A program made the translations under genes and the position numbers. The notes under the pieces were generated by a model, which searched no databases, had not been told where the DNA came from, and saw only the letters and a list, made by a program, of their open reading frames with translations. From positions 3,348,131 through 3,412,130 of the forward strand of contig NZ_NKRE01000001.1 in NCBI RefSeq assembly GCF_002705925.1: a stretch of DNA of 64,000 nucleotides, given 5' to 3'. Source of the stretch: Mycobacterium ostraviense. GTDB lineage: Bacteria > Actinomycetota > Actinomycetes > Mycobacteriales > Mycobacteriaceae. Below, piece after piece: positions 40,845 through 49,846 of the stretch (within the stretch, counting starts at the first letter, position 1; each line of letters begins with the position of its first letter).

Positions 40845-41796
40845 GCCGGTGCACCTGATCGAGGAACCGCGCCAGCTGCCGGTTGACCTCTTCGGGCGCT
40901 TCTTCGTGGCTGAAATGTCCAGCGCCGGAGACGGATACGTAGCGTCCGTGCGGTGCGTAACGCTGGGTGCGCTCGACCGGATCGGCCAGCACGTAGGGAT
41001 CGGCGTCGCCGCGCAGGTGCAGCAACGGCACGCCGAGTTGCCGGCGCATCGACTTCATGAAGCGCCGGCCTTCGCCGCGCAGCTGACTGCGCACCGCCCA
41101 ACGCTGATACTCCAGCGCGGAGTGCGCGGCCGCCGGAATCCGGATGGCTTGCCGCAGATAGCCGATGGTCTGCGAAAAGTCTTCGGAGGCAACCCATTTG
41201 GCGCTGCTGCGAATGCGCACCAGGCGCTCGATTTCGGCCGCGTCATGTCGGGTCAATAGGCGCTCGGGCCACAGCGGCACTTGGTAGCGCAGCAATGTCG
41301 GCAACAGCGCGCGGCCCTGGTCTCGCCTGGTCAGGGTGGACCGTCGCAGCGCGGCCGGGTGCGGTGAGCTGATCAGCGCGATGGAGCGCACCAGCCGGGA
41401 GTGCAGCAGCGCGGTGGTCCAGCAGGCGAGCCCGCCGTCGGCGTGACCGACCAGCGTCGCCGAGGAGTGTCCCAGCGCGCGGATCAATCCGGCCGTGTCA
41501 CCGGCCAGGGTCCAGCCGTCGTAGCCGCGGGGCGGTTTGTCGCTGCCGCCATAGCCGCGCAGGTCGACCGCGACCACCCGGGCACTTGTGAGCCCGCGCA
41601 GTTGGTGACGCCACGACCACCAGAACGAACCGAACCCGTGCAACAGCATCACCAAGGGCCGTGCCATGGCCGGCTCCGTTGCGTCCGGGTCGGCCGGGAT
41701 GGCCTCGACGACATGGAACCGGATGCCGTTGGCGTGCACGTCCAGATGACGCCAGGGCCCGTCGATGCGGGTCATCGACGGATCTGGTGCCGGCAC
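40837..41796 (-). CDS. Alpha/beta-hydrolase, epoxide hydrolase EphE type
   Basis: A 319-residue alpha/beta-hydrolase. LVMLLHGFGSFWWSWRHQ contains the oxyanion HGF, LVGHADGGLACWTTAL the nucleophile Asp (GxDxG), DLRGYGGSDKPP the usual strand, and VSGAGHFSHEEAPEEVNRQL the catalytic His. A lid domain lies in between. A Tyr pair in the lid, needed for epoxide opening, cannot be firmly assigned by eye, so a different ester or haloalkane substrate is possible. Gene order matches M. tuberculosis Rv3670 (ephE). GTG 41796 directly abuts the holin-like stop; ATG 41775 is an alternative start. Confidence 0.85.
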   Translation of the reverse strand: MPAPDPSMTRIDGPWRHLDVHANGIRFHVVEAIPADPDATEPAMARPLVMLLHGFGSFWWSWRHQLRGLTSARVVAVDLRGYGGSDKPPRGYDGWTLAGDTAGLIRALGHSSATLVGHADGGLACWTTALLHSRLVRSIALISSPHPAALRRSTLTRRDQGRALLPTLLRYQVPLWPERLLTRHDAAEIERLVRIRSSAKWVASEDFSQTIGYLRQAIRIPAAAHSALEYQRWAVRSQLRGEGRRFMKSMRRQLGVPLLHLRGDADPYVLADPVERTQRYAPHGRYVSVSGAGHFSHEEAPEEVNRQLARFLDQVHRLS

Positions 41797-42318
41797 TTAC
41801 CAACCCGACGTATCGGTGGGCGTCTTGCCCTCGGGCGCCGCCGCGGGGCGGGTCACGGCCGGGGTCTTGTCGTGGCCCGGCAGGAGCGCGGTGCGGGTCT
41901 CCTTGACCGACTCGATGGTCTGCTGCGGTCCCCGGATCCGGCGGACCTTGAGGAAACCCAACAGGGCGAGCACGACGGTGGTCACCACCATGAGGGCGAA
42001 CACGATCAGGAACGCCACCCAGCGCCACAGCCAGGAGTCGAGCAGCTCGGCGAGGAAGAAGAACAGGAAGAAGGTCGAGTAGAACAGCACCACCAGCGCG
42101 GCGATGAACAACACGCTGCCGGTCAGACCCTTCTTGACGTCGCGAGTGATCTCGGCGCGGGCCAGTTCGACCTCGGCCCGCACCAGCGTCGACATCTGGG
42201 TTGTCGCGTCTTTGATCAGGTCGCCGATCGACGGCTCACCGGGCCGGGCGTGCGGATCGGCCAACGGAATCGTGGTCAGCGTGCTGGGCACACCGGTCTG
42301 GCGATCAGGTTTGCTCAC
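41797..42318 (-). CDS. Phage holin superfamily / DUF1469-like membrane protein (Rv3669 type)
   Basis: A 173-residue protein. IGDLIKDATTQMSTLVRAEV and ELARAEITRDVKKG form an amphipathic helix typical of DUF1469 proteins. Two long hydrophobic helices follow (SVLFIAALVVLFYSTFFLFF and WVAFLIVFALMVVTTVVLAL), and then a basic and acidic cytosolic tail. It is not a prophage gene: the flanks are conserved chromosomal genes in M. tuberculosis order (Rv3669-Rv3670). It is transcribed with the ephE-like gene. Confidence 0.85.
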   Translation of the reverse strand: MSKPDRQTGVPSTLTTIPLADPHARPGEPSIGDLIKDATTQMSTLVRAEVELARAEITRDVKKGLTGSVLFIAALVVLFYSTFFLFFFLAELLDSWLWRWVAFLIVFALMVVTTVVLALLGFLKVRRIRGPQQTIESVKETRTALLPGHDKTPAVTRPAAAPEGKTPTDTSGW

Positions 42319-42579
42319 AGACGATCCTCTCGCGTTGACGGGCCACGGTTTCGCGGTAGCCGCGGTTTATGTTGCCATGCGCTCCGGGTGCCGGACGAGG
42401 CCAGCCGAAGACCGTGAGGTACCGGGCGGTTTCAACCTATTAAATTGACGGTCCGCGGCCACACCTAACCGCATCGGACGTAATCTGACGATCATCTACA
42501 CTGGCGCATCTGGCCCTCGATGTTCCCTTGATGTCCGGTGATGTCCGGAAGATGTCCAACCACCGACGGGAGTACCACT

Positions 42580-43278
42580 TTGCAGACGGCGCACCGCCGC
42601 TTCCCCGCGGCGACCGTGGCCGTGTTCCTGGCTGTTGGGTTTCTTCCCGCGGGCACCGCGGCTGCTGACGACAAGGTTCCGTTGGGTGGCGGCGCGGGCA
42701 TCGTCGTCAACGGCGGGACGTTGTGCACGTTGACGACCATCGGCCACGACAAGAACGGCGACCTCATCGGATTCAGCTCCGCGCACTGCGGCGGTCCGGG
42801 CGCGCCCGTCGCCGCCGAGGGCGCCGAGGCCAAAGGCATCGTGGGCACCATGGTCGCCGGCAACGACACCCTCGACTACGCGGTGATCAAGTTCGATCCG
42901 GCCAAGGTGACGCCGGTGGCCGACTTCAACGGCTTTGCGATCAACGGCATCGGTCCCGATCCGACGTTCGGCCAGATCGCCTGCAAACAAGGCCGATCCA
43001 CGGGCAACTCGTGCGGGGTGACCTGGGGTCCGGGCCAGGACCCGGGCACCATCGTGATGCAGGTCTGCGGCGGCCCCGGGGACTCGGGCGCGCCGGTGAC
43101 GGTCGACAACCTGCTGGTCGGGATGCTGCACGGCGCCTTCAGCGAGAATCTGCCCGGCTGCGTCACCAAATACGTTCCGCTGCATACCCCGGCGGTGGTG
43201 ATGTCGATCAACGCGGACCTGGCCGACATCAACGCCAAGAACCGGCCGGGCTCGGACTTCGTCCCCATCGGGGGCTGA
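42580..43278 (+). CDS. Secreted chymotrypsin-like serine protease (Rv3668c type)
   Basis: A 232-residue protein from TTG 42580, chosen because CGGGAG precedes it and it gives the same length and opening (QTAHRRFPAA) as I recall for Rv3668c; GTG or ATG at 42538-42541 would add 13-14 residues. A signal peptide ends at TAAADDK. Catalytic triad: His in GFSSAHCGGPG, Asp in NDTLDYAVIKF, Ser in CGGPGDSGAPV. Cys pairs around the active site suggest disulfides. Role: alanine/trypsin-type extracellular protease, substrate unknown. It is convergent with acs with only 1 nt between stops. Confidence 0.9.
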   Translation: MQTAHRRFPAATVAVFLAVGFLPAGTAAADDKVPLGGGAGIVVNGGTLCTLTTIGHDKNGDLIGFSSAHCGGPGAPVAAEGAEAKGIVGTMVAGNDTLDYAVIKFDPAKVTPVADFNGFAINGIGPDPTFGQIACKQGRSTGNSCGVTWGPGQDPGTIVMQVCGGPGDSGAPVTVDNLLVGMLHGAFSENLPGCVTKYVPLHTPAVVMSINADLADINAKNRPGSDFVPIGG

Positions 43279-43279
43279 G

Positions 43280-45226
43280 CTATTTCGCGGCCCGGATCGC
43301 GTCGAAAACGCCGGGATCCAACAGCGTCGACGTGTCACCGAGCTCCCGGTTTTCGGCGACATCGCGCAGCAGCCGGCGCATGATTTTGCCGCTGCGGGTC
43401 TTGGGTAGTTCCGGCACCACGTGGACCTCACGGGGCCGGGCGATCGGCGAGATCTCCCGGGCCACTTCGGAGCGCAATTCTTCGGCGGTCCCGTCGTGCG
43501 GTTCGTAGTTGGCCCGGAGCACGACGAACGCGCAGATGGCCTGGGTAGTGGTCTCGTCGGTAACCCCGACCACGGCCGCCTCGGCCACCCCGGAATGGCC
43601 GACGAGCGCCGATTCCACCTCGGCGGTGGAGATGCGGTGCCCGGACACGTTCATCACGTCGTCGATGCGGCCCAGAATCCAGATCGCGCCGTCGGGATCG
43701 ATGCGCGCGCCGTCCCCGGCGAAGTAATAGCCCTTGTCGGCGAATTTCGACCAGTAGGCGTAGTGGTAGCGCGCCGGATCACCCCAGATGCCGCGCAGCA
43801 TCGACGGCCACGGCTGGTCCACAACGAGATAACCGGTCACGTGCTCGTCGCCATCGGTGTCCGGTTGCAGCGGATCGCCGTGGTCGTCGACGATCTTGGC
43901 CGAGATGCCGGGCAGCGGCGTCATCGCCGACCCGGGCTTGGCCGCGGCGACACCGGGAAGCGGCGAGATCATCGCCGAGCCGGTCTCGGTCTGCCACCAG
44001 GTGTCCACCACCGGTGTGCGTCCGGCGCCGATGACGTCGCGGTACCAGCGCCACGCCTCGGGGTTGATCGGTTCGCCGACCGAGCCGAGCAGCCGCAGGC
44101 TGGACAGGTCGTGGACGTCGGGGATTTCGCGACCCCATTTCATGAACGTCCGGATCAGTGTCGGCGCGGTGTAATAGATTGTGACACCGTATCTTTCGAT
44201 GATCTGGAAGTGCCGGTGCTCGTCGGGGGTATTCGGTGTGCCCTCGTAGAGGACCTCGGTGATACCGGCGGACAGCGGTCCGTAGACGCCGTAGGTGTGG
44301 CCGGTGACCCAGCCGATGTCGGCGGTGCACCAGAACACGTCGGTGTCCGGCTTGACGTCGAAAATGGTGTGCATCGTGTAGCAGCTCTGGGTCAGATAGC
44401 CGCCGGTGGTATGCAGGATGCCCTTGGGCTTGCCGGTGGTGCCCGACGTGTAGAGCAGGAACAGCGGGTGCTCGGAGTCGAACGCTTCCGGCGTGTGTTC
44501 GGCTGCAGCGGGGTCGACGACGTCGTGCCACCACAGGTCGCGATCGTCGTTCCAGGCCACGTCAATTCCGGTGCGCCGCACCACCACAACGTGTTCGACC
44601 GGGCTGTCAGGGTCGTTGACCGCCTCGTCGGCGGCGTCTTTCAGCGGCATCGGCTTGCCGCGCCGGTACTGCCCGTCGGTGGTGATCAGCACCTTGGCCT
44701 GGGCATCGGCGATCCGGGCGCGCAGTGCGTGCGCGGTGAAACCGCCGAAGACGACGGTGTGCATGATGCCCAGCCGAGCGCACGCCAGCATGGCGATCAC
44801 GGCCTCGGGGACCAACGGCATGTAGATGGCCACGCGGTCGCCGGCGACCAGGCCGAGGCCGGTGAGCGCGTTGGCCGCCTTGCCCACCTGGGTCAGCAGC
44901 TCCGAATACGTCAGGGTGCGGCGGTGATCGGTGGGCTCGCCCTCCCAGTGGATGGCGACCCGGTCGCCGTGGCCGGCTTCGACGTGGCGGTCCAGGCAGT
45001 TGTAGGCGACGTTGAGTTTGCCGCCGACGAACCATTTGGCGAACGGGGCATCGGACCAGTCCAGGACCTCGGTGAACGGCGTCGCCCAGGACAGCCGGTC
45101 GGCCTGCTTGGCCCAAAACCCAAGGCGGTCTTCCTCGGCCGCGCGGTACAGCTCCTCGCGGGCGTTCGCCTGGTCGACGAAGTGTTGCGGCGGTGGGTAG
45201 GCGGACGGGACTTCAGTCTCGGTCAC
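43280..45226 (-). CDS. acs: Acetyl-CoA synthetase
   Basis: A 648-residue ANL-family ligase. LLYTSGTTGKPKGILHTTGG is the P-loop-like motif, VDTWWQTETGSAMISPLPG the adenylate site, ITEVLYEGTPNTP the acetyl pocket, and PKTRSGKIMRRLLRD the C-terminal Lys that is acetylated for regulation in this family. Reaction: acetate plus ATP plus CoA to acetyl-CoA in the cytosol. Length equals M. tuberculosis Acs (Rv3667, 651). Start ATG 45226. Two genes absent from the M. tuberculosis order follow upstream at 45289-46310. Confidence 0.97.
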   Translation of the reverse strand: MTETEVPSAYPPPQHFVDQANAREELYRAAEEDRLGFWAKQADRLSWATPFTEVLDWSDAPFAKWFVGGKLNVAYNCLDRHVEAGHGDRVAIHWEGEPTDHRRTLTYSELLTQVGKAANALTGLGLVAGDRVAIYMPLVPEAVIAMLACARLGIMHTVVFGGFTAHALRARIADAQAKVLITTDGQYRRGKPMPLKDAADEAVNDPDSPVEHVVVVRRTGIDVAWNDDRDLWWHDVVDPAAAEHTPEAFDSEHPLFLLYTSGTTGKPKGILHTTGGYLTQSCYTMHTIFDVKPDTDVFWCTADIGWVTGHTYGVYGPLSAGITEVLYEGTPNTPDEHRHFQIIERYGVTIYYTAPTLIRTFMKWGREIPDVHDLSSLRLLGSVGEPINPEAWRWYRDVIGAGRTPVVDTWWQTETGSAMISPLPGVAAAKPGSAMTPLPGISAKIVDDHGDPLQPDTDGDEHVTGYLVVDQPWPSMLRGIWGDPARYHYAYWSKFADKGYYFAGDGARIDPDGAIWILGRIDDVMNVSGHRISTAEVESALVGHSGVAEAAVVGVTDETTTQAICAFVVLRANYEPHDGTAEELRSEVAREISPIARPREVHVVPELPKTRSGKIMRRLLRDVAENRELGDTSTLLDPGVFDAIRAAK

Positions 45227-45288
45227 TCTGTCGAGCCTAGCGCTGTGCGGTGGCCGGCCCGGTCGAGGCTGTCCGGCTAAAGCTCTGG

Positions 45289-45867
45289 CTAAGCCGACTC
45301 ACCGGGTTGCGGTGCTGCCTCGGTGATGGGGTGCACCTGCAATTGGCAGGCACCGATGGTGGCCGGCACGGTGAGCACCACCGGGGTGTCGGGAGGGTTG
45401 ACGAGCAGGTCGGTGTAGGTGGGGCATTGGCTCCCGGCGGCGTCGACGGCGATACTCTCCACGATGCTCTGCGCCTGTTGCGACAGCGACACGGTGACGG
45501 TGGGCGGCACCGTGACACCGGCCGGCAAGCCGCCCATGTACCCGCGCAGCGAGGGCTTGGCATGAATGAGGGGCCCGCCGGCGCCCGAGTCGACGCCGGG
45601 GTAGCCGGTCAGCGTGCACGGCACCGCGCCGCCGGCAAGGCTGAATATCAGGTTCAGCGCGCGGTGGCCTACGGCGGCCTGGCCCGGGGAGGCGGTCACG
45701 GCGATGCGCTCCGCCCGGCACGGCGTCGGTTCGTCGTTGCTGTCAACCGGCGCGGCCCATGCGGCGGGGCCCGGCATGGTCCCGGCCCAACTTGTTGCGG
45801 CCATCGCGAAGGCGGCGATTACTCGGCGGGCACATCGCCGCGGCGGGCGCCCCTGGGGTGCATGCAC
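45289..45867 (-). CDS. Secreted DUF4232-like protein
   Basis: A 192-residue protein. After a basic start there is a hydrophobic signal segment ending near AAWAAPVDS. The mature part has CRAERIAVTASPGQAAVGHR and GAVPCTLTGYPGVDSGAGG, the DUF4232 layout, and two later Cys (GSQCPTYTD, GACQLQVHP), so two disulfides are likely. No catalytic motif. Start GTG 45867 (a downstream ATG would cut into the signal). It lies between acs and dppA, where M. tuberculosis has no such gene to my knowledge. Confidence 0.75.
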   Translation of the reverse strand: MHAPQGRPPRRCARRVIAAFAMAATSWAGTMPGPAAWAAPVDSNDEPTPCRAERIAVTASPGQAAVGHRALNLIFSLAGGAVPCTLTGYPGVDSGAGGPLIHAKPSLRGYMGGLPAGVTVPPTVTVSLSQQAQSIVESIAVDAAGSQCPTYTDLLVNPPDTPVVLTVPATIGACQLQVHPITEAAPQPGESA

Positions 45868-45875
45868 GACGGTGA

Positions 45876-46310
45876 TTATCCGGGAAAGACACCCCGATTA
45901 CCTCGAATCACAAGATTCGGTGGCCAGCCCGCCCGCCGTGTCGCGTGCCGACCACCGTCAGTGGCTGGCTCGTCGGCCATCGGGGAGGTGAGAAGCCCGG
46001 TGCCCGAATCCAATTCCGCACCGCGGGATCCCTCGGACGGCCTCGGACCGGCACTGGCCAGGCGTCCGAAGATCGCCAGCACACCCAACGTCAGGAGCAC
46101 CGTGCCGATGACGATCAGCGTGGTGCCCGGCGATCTGCCCCGGTTCGGCGGTTGGGGTGGCCGTCGAACATCGCGTCGCGGACGACCGCGCGAGCGTTGC
46201 TTCAACCCGACGATCAGCAAGATCCATCCCACCGTGGGAACGACGAGCGCCACCGTCAAATACGCCGCCTGAAAGACGCCCCCGTGTGCGGCGAGAGATG
46301 TGACGGTCAT
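45876..46310 (-). CDS. Two-helix membrane protein of unknown function
   Basis: A 144-residue protein from ATG 46310, chosen because it opens directly before the first helix (AYLTVALVVPTVGWILLIVG); an ATG at 46361 would add a polar stretch. A basic loop (KQRSRGRPRRDVRRPPQ) separates it from a second helix (TLIVIGTVLLTLGVLAIFGR). The C-terminus is long, polar and low-complexity, extending to the edge of the DUF4232 gene 8 nt downstream. No family recognised. Probably cotranscribed with that gene, and divergent from dppA by 141 nt. Confidence 0.6.
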   Translation of the reverse strand: MTVTSLAAHGGVFQAAYLTVALVVPTVGWILLIVGLKQRSRGRPRRDVRRPPQPPNRGRSPGTTLIVIGTVLLTLGVLAIFGRLASAGPRPSEGSRGAELDSGTGLLTSPMADEPATDGGRHATRRAGWPPNLVIRGNRGVFPG

Positions 46311-46451
46311 CCGCGGGATTCTAGGATGTCGGGGCTCGTCCCGGCGCGCATTGGACGTCAAACCCGAAGAGGCGGCAGCCCTTGGCGCAAACCAGCCCCA
46401 GCGTCCGGGCCCCGCATGATTGGCGGGGCCGCACGCTTTAGGGTCGCTGTC

Positions 46452-48062
46452 ATGTTGCGCGCCGTGCTGGCCTGGCTGGCCACAGTTGCCTCCGTGCTAC
46501 TGGTGGCCGCCGGTGTGACGGCGTGCGGCGGCGGCCTGCTGAGCCCCGATGTGGTGTTGGTCAACGGTGGGGAGCCGCCCAACCCGCTGATCCCGACCGG
46601 CACCAACGACAGCAACGGCGGGCGCATCCTCGATCGGCTGTTCGCCGGCCTGATGTCCTACGACGCCACCGGCAAGCCCGCACCGGAGGTCGCCCGGTCC
46701 ATCGAAACCACCGACAACGTCAACTACCGAATCGTCCTCAAACCGGGTTGGAAGTTCACCGACGGCTCACCGGTGACGGCCCACTCGTTCGTCGACGCCT
46801 GGAATTACGGCGCCTTGGCCGCCAACGCCCAACTGCAGCAGCAGTTTTTCAGCCCGATCGAGGGATACGACGAGGTGGCCGCCGGCGACGCGAAGCGGAC
46901 CACCATGTCCGGGTTGCGGGTGGTCAACGACCTCGAGTTCAGCGTGCGGCTCAAGGCGCCGACCGTCGACTTCGTGTTGCGACTGGGCCACAGCTCGTTC
47001 TATCCACTGCCCGACACGGCATTTCGTGACATGGCGGCGTTCGGCCGCAATCCGATCGGCAACGGCCCCTACAAGTTGGCTGACGGCGACTCGTGGGAAC
47101 ACAACGTCAAGATTGATCTGGTGCCCAACCCCGACTATCACGGCAACCGGCAACCTCGAAACAAGGGTCTGCGGTTCGAGTTCTACGCCAACCTCGACAC
47201 CGCCTATTCGGACCTGCTGTCCGGCAATCTCGATGTGCTGGACACGATTCCGTCGAGCGCATTGACGATCTACAAGCGTGACCTGGGGGACCATGCCACC
47301 AGCGGGCCGGCTGCGGTCAACCAGTCCCTGGACACGCCGCTGCGGCTGCCGCACTTCGGCGGCGAGGAGGGCCGGCTGCGCCGGTTGGCCGTGTCGGCGG
47401 CCATCAACCGCCCACAGATCTGCCAGAACATCTTCAACGGAACCCGCAGCCCGGCCCGCGATTTCACCGCCCGCTCGCTGCCGGGATTCGACCCGAACAT
47501 CCCGGGTAACGAGGTGTTGGATTTCAATCCCGGACGGGCCCGCCAACTTTGGGCCCAAGCCGATGCGATTTCGCCGTGGAGCGGCCGATACGCCATCGCC
47601 TACAACGCCGACAGCGGCCACCAGGAGTGGGTCGACGCGGTGGCCAACAGCATCAAGAATGTGCTGGGCATCGACGCCGTGGGCGCGCCACAGCCAACCT
47701 TCGCGGGTTTTCGCACCCAGATCACCAACCGCAGCATCAACACGGCATTCCGCACCGGCTGGCAAGGCGACTATCCCTCGATGATCGAGTTTCTCGCGCC
47801 GCTGTACACCACCGGCGCCGGCTCCAACGACGTCGGCTACTCCAGCGGCGAATTCGACGCGGCGCTGGCCAGAGCCGAAGCCGCGCCCACCCTGCGCGAG
47901 GCTGACCTGCTGGTCAACGACGCACAGCGAATCCTGTTCCACGACATGCCCGTCGTCCCGTTGTGGGACAACATCGCCGTCGTGGGGTGGTCGACCGAGG
48001 TCAGCAATGTGCACGTCACCTGGAACGGTCTGCCCGACTACGAGAACATCGTCAAGGCCTGA
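46452..48062 (+). CDS. dppA: Dipeptide ABC importer, substrate-binding lipoprotein
   Basis: A 536-residue solute-binding protein (SBP_bac_5 family). Signal with lipobox LVAAGVTACGGG puts the acylated Cys near residue 25. GRILDRLFAGLMSYDATGKP, TDGSPVTAHSFVDAWNYGAL, FGRNPIGNGPYKLADGDSWE and the C-terminal DMPVVPLWDN are the family's conserved blocks. Role: captures di- or oligopeptides at the outer face of the membrane; in M. tuberculosis the DppA protein (Rv3666c) has also been linked to heme uptake. It leads the dppABCD operon; ATG 46452 is 1 nt away from the dppB start. Confidence 0.95.
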   Translation: MLRAVLAWLATVASVLLVAAGVTACGGGLLSPDVVLVNGGEPPNPLIPTGTNDSNGGRILDRLFAGLMSYDATGKPAPEVARSIETTDNVNYRIVLKPGWKFTDGSPVTAHSFVDAWNYGALAANAQLQQQFFSPIEGYDEVAAGDAKRTTMSGLRVVNDLEFSVRLKAPTVDFVLRLGHSSFYPLPDTAFRDMAAFGRNPIGNGPYKLADGDSWEHNVKIDLVPNPDYHGNRQPRNKGLRFEFYANLDTAYSDLLSGNLDVLDTIPSSALTIYKRDLGDHATSGPAAVNQSLDTPLRLPHFGGEEGRLRRLAVSAAINRPQICQNIFNGTRSPARDFTARSLPGFDPNIPGNEVLDFNPGRARQLWAQADAISPWSGRYAIAYNADSGHQEWVDAVANSIKNVLGIDAVGAPQPTFAGFRTQITNRSINTAFRTGWQGDYPSMIEFLAPLYTTGAGSNDVGYSSGEFDAALARAEAAPTLREADLLVNDAQRILFHDMPVVPLWDNIAVVGWSTEVSNVHVTWNGLPDYENIVKA

Positions 48063-48063
48063 C

Positions 48064-48990
48064 ATGGGTTGGTACCTGGTGCGGCGGATCGCGGCGATGG
48101 TGCCGGTGTTTCTCGGCGCGACGCTGCTGATCTACGCCATGGTGTTCCTGCTGCCGGGTGACCCGCTGGCCGCGATGGCCGGTGACCGGCCGCTGACTCC
48201 CGCCGTGGCCGCGCAGCTGCGCGCCCGCTATCATCTCGATGACCCGTTCCTGGTGCAGTACCTGCGCTACCTGGGCGGTGTGCTGCATGGCGATTTGGGC
48301 CGCGCCTATTCCGGTCTGCCGGTCAGTTCCGTTCTGGCGCATGCGTTTCCAGTCACCATCAGACTGGCGTTGATCGCGCTGGTGGTGGAGGCGGTGCTGG
48401 GTATCGGCTTCGGCGTGATCGCCGGCCTGCGGCGGGGCGGATTGTTCGACGCCTCGGTGCTGATCGCCGGGCTCATCATCATCGCGGTCCCGATATTCGT
48501 GCTCGGCTTTCTCGCGCAGTTCCTGTTCGGCGTCAAGCTGGGGCTGGCGCCGGTGACGGTGGGGGGGCGGGCGACGTTCGGCCGGCTGTTGTTGCCCGGG
48601 ATCGTGTTGGGTGCGGTGTCTTTCGCCTATGTGGTGCGGCTGACTCGTTCGGCGGTGGCCGCCAACGCCGACGCGGATTACGTTCGCACCGCCACCGCCA
48701 AGGGGTTGTCGCGGCAACGGGTGGTGGCGGTGCACATCCTGCGCAACTCGTTGATCCCGGTGGTGACGTTCCTCGGCGCGGATTTGGGTGCGCTGATGGG
48801 CGGAGCCATTGTGACCGAGGGCATCTTCAACATCCACGGCGTCGGCGGCGTGCTGTATCAGGCGGTCACCAGACAGGAAGCACCGACGGTGGTGTCGATC
48901 GTGACGGTGCTGGTGGTCATCTACCTGATCACCAATCTGGTGGTCGACCTGCTGTATGCCGCCCTGGACCCGCGGATCCGATATGGCTGA
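48064..48990 (+). CDS. dppB: Dipeptide ABC importer, permease
   Basis: A 308-residue permease. The first helix follows MGWYLVRRIAAMVPVFLGA, the typical N-terminus of DppB, and RYHLDDPFLVQYLRYLGGVL with HGDLGRAY matches the conserved periplasmic stretch. YVRTATAKGLSRQRVVAVHI is the EAA loop that contacts the ATPase. About six helices are predicted. Partner of the permease at 48983 with which it overlaps by 8 nt (48983-48990). Confidence 0.95.
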   Translation: MGWYLVRRIAAMVPVFLGATLLIYAMVFLLPGDPLAAMAGDRPLTPAVAAQLRARYHLDDPFLVQYLRYLGGVLHGDLGRAYSGLPVSSVLAHAFPVTIRLALIALVVEAVLGIGFGVIAGLRRGGLFDASVLIAGLIIIAVPIFVLGFLAQFLFGVKLGLAPVTVGGRATFGRLLLPGIVLGAVSFAYVVRLTRSAVAANADADYVRTATAKGLSRQRVVAVHILRNSLIPVVTFLGADLGALMGGAIVTEGIFNIHGVGGVLYQAVTRQEAPTVVSIVTVLVVIYLITNLVVDLLYAALDPRIRYG

Positions 48991-49846
48991 GCCCGGCCGC
49001 TTTTGGCTCGACAGCTGGCGCCGGCTGCGCCGGCGGCCGAAGTTCGTCGCCGCCGCCGCCCTGATCCTGCTCATTCTCGTCGTCGCGGCGTTTCCGGGTT
49101 GGTTCACCGCGGCCGACCCGACCTACGCCGATCCCGGCCAGAGCATGCTTTCGCCCTCGGCGGCGCACTGGTTCGGCACCGATCTGCAAGGCCACGACAT
49201 CTACGCGCGCACCGTCTACGGAGCGCGGGCATCGGTCCTGGTGGGACTGGGCGCCACCTTCGCGGTATTCGCCGTGGGCACCGCGCTGGGTGCGCTGGCC
49301 GGCTTCTACGGCGGCTGGCTGGACGCGGTGATATCGCGGATCACCGACGTGTTCTTCGGATTACCGTTGCTGCTGGCCGCGATCGTGCTCATGCAGGTCA
49401 TGCATCACCGCACGGTGTGGACGGTGATCGCCATCCTGGCGCTGTTCGGTTGGCCCCAAATCGCCAGAGTGGCCCGCGGTTCGGTGCTCGAGGTACGCGG
49501 CAGCGACTACGTGCTCGCAGCTAAGGCACTGGGGCTGAGTCGGTTTCAGACCCTGTTGCGGCACGCGCTGCCGAACGCGATCGGTCCGGTGATCGCGGTG
49601 GCCACCGTCGCGCTGGGCATCTTCATTGTCACCGAGGCCACGCTGTCCTACCTTGGGGTCGGACTGCCCACGTCGGTGGTGTCGTGGGGCGGCGACATCA
49701 ATGTCGCGCAGATGCGGCTGCGGGCGGGCTCGCCGATCTTGTTCTATCCGGCCGGCGCACTGGGGATTACGGTGCTGGCTTTCATGATGATGGGCGACGC
49801 GTTGCGGGACGCCCTGGATCCGGCCTCGCGGGCGTGGCGGGCATGA
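48983..49846 (+). CDS. dppC: Dipeptide ABC importer, second permease
   Basis: A 287-residue permease with the DppC start SWRRLRRRPKFVAAAALIL and the segment HWFGTDLQGHDIYARTVYGA common to the family. The cytosolic EAA loop is VLAAKALGLSRFQTLLRHAL. ATG 48983 was chosen because the longer frame to 48956 would overlap dppB more deeply. The gene end overlaps dppD by 4 nt (ATGA at 49843). Confidence 0.95.
   Translation: MAEPGRFWLDSWRRLRRRPKFVAAAALILLILVVAAFPGWFTAADPTYADPGQSMLSPSAAHWFGTDLQGHDIYARTVYGARASVLVGLGATFAVFAVGTALGALAGFYGGWLDAVISRITDVFFGLPLLLAAIVLMQVMHHRTVWTVIAILALFGWPQIARVARGSVLEVRGSDYVLAAKALGLSRFQTLLRHALPNAIGPVIAVATVALGIFIVTEATLSYLGVGLPTSVVSWGGDINVAQMRLRAGSPILFYPAGALGITVLAFMMMGDALRDALDPASRAWRA

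Noticed and set aside
41797..42318. Holin-like gene as evidence of a prophage
   Set aside because: No other phage genes; neighbours are the conserved marP-ephE-protease-acs order.
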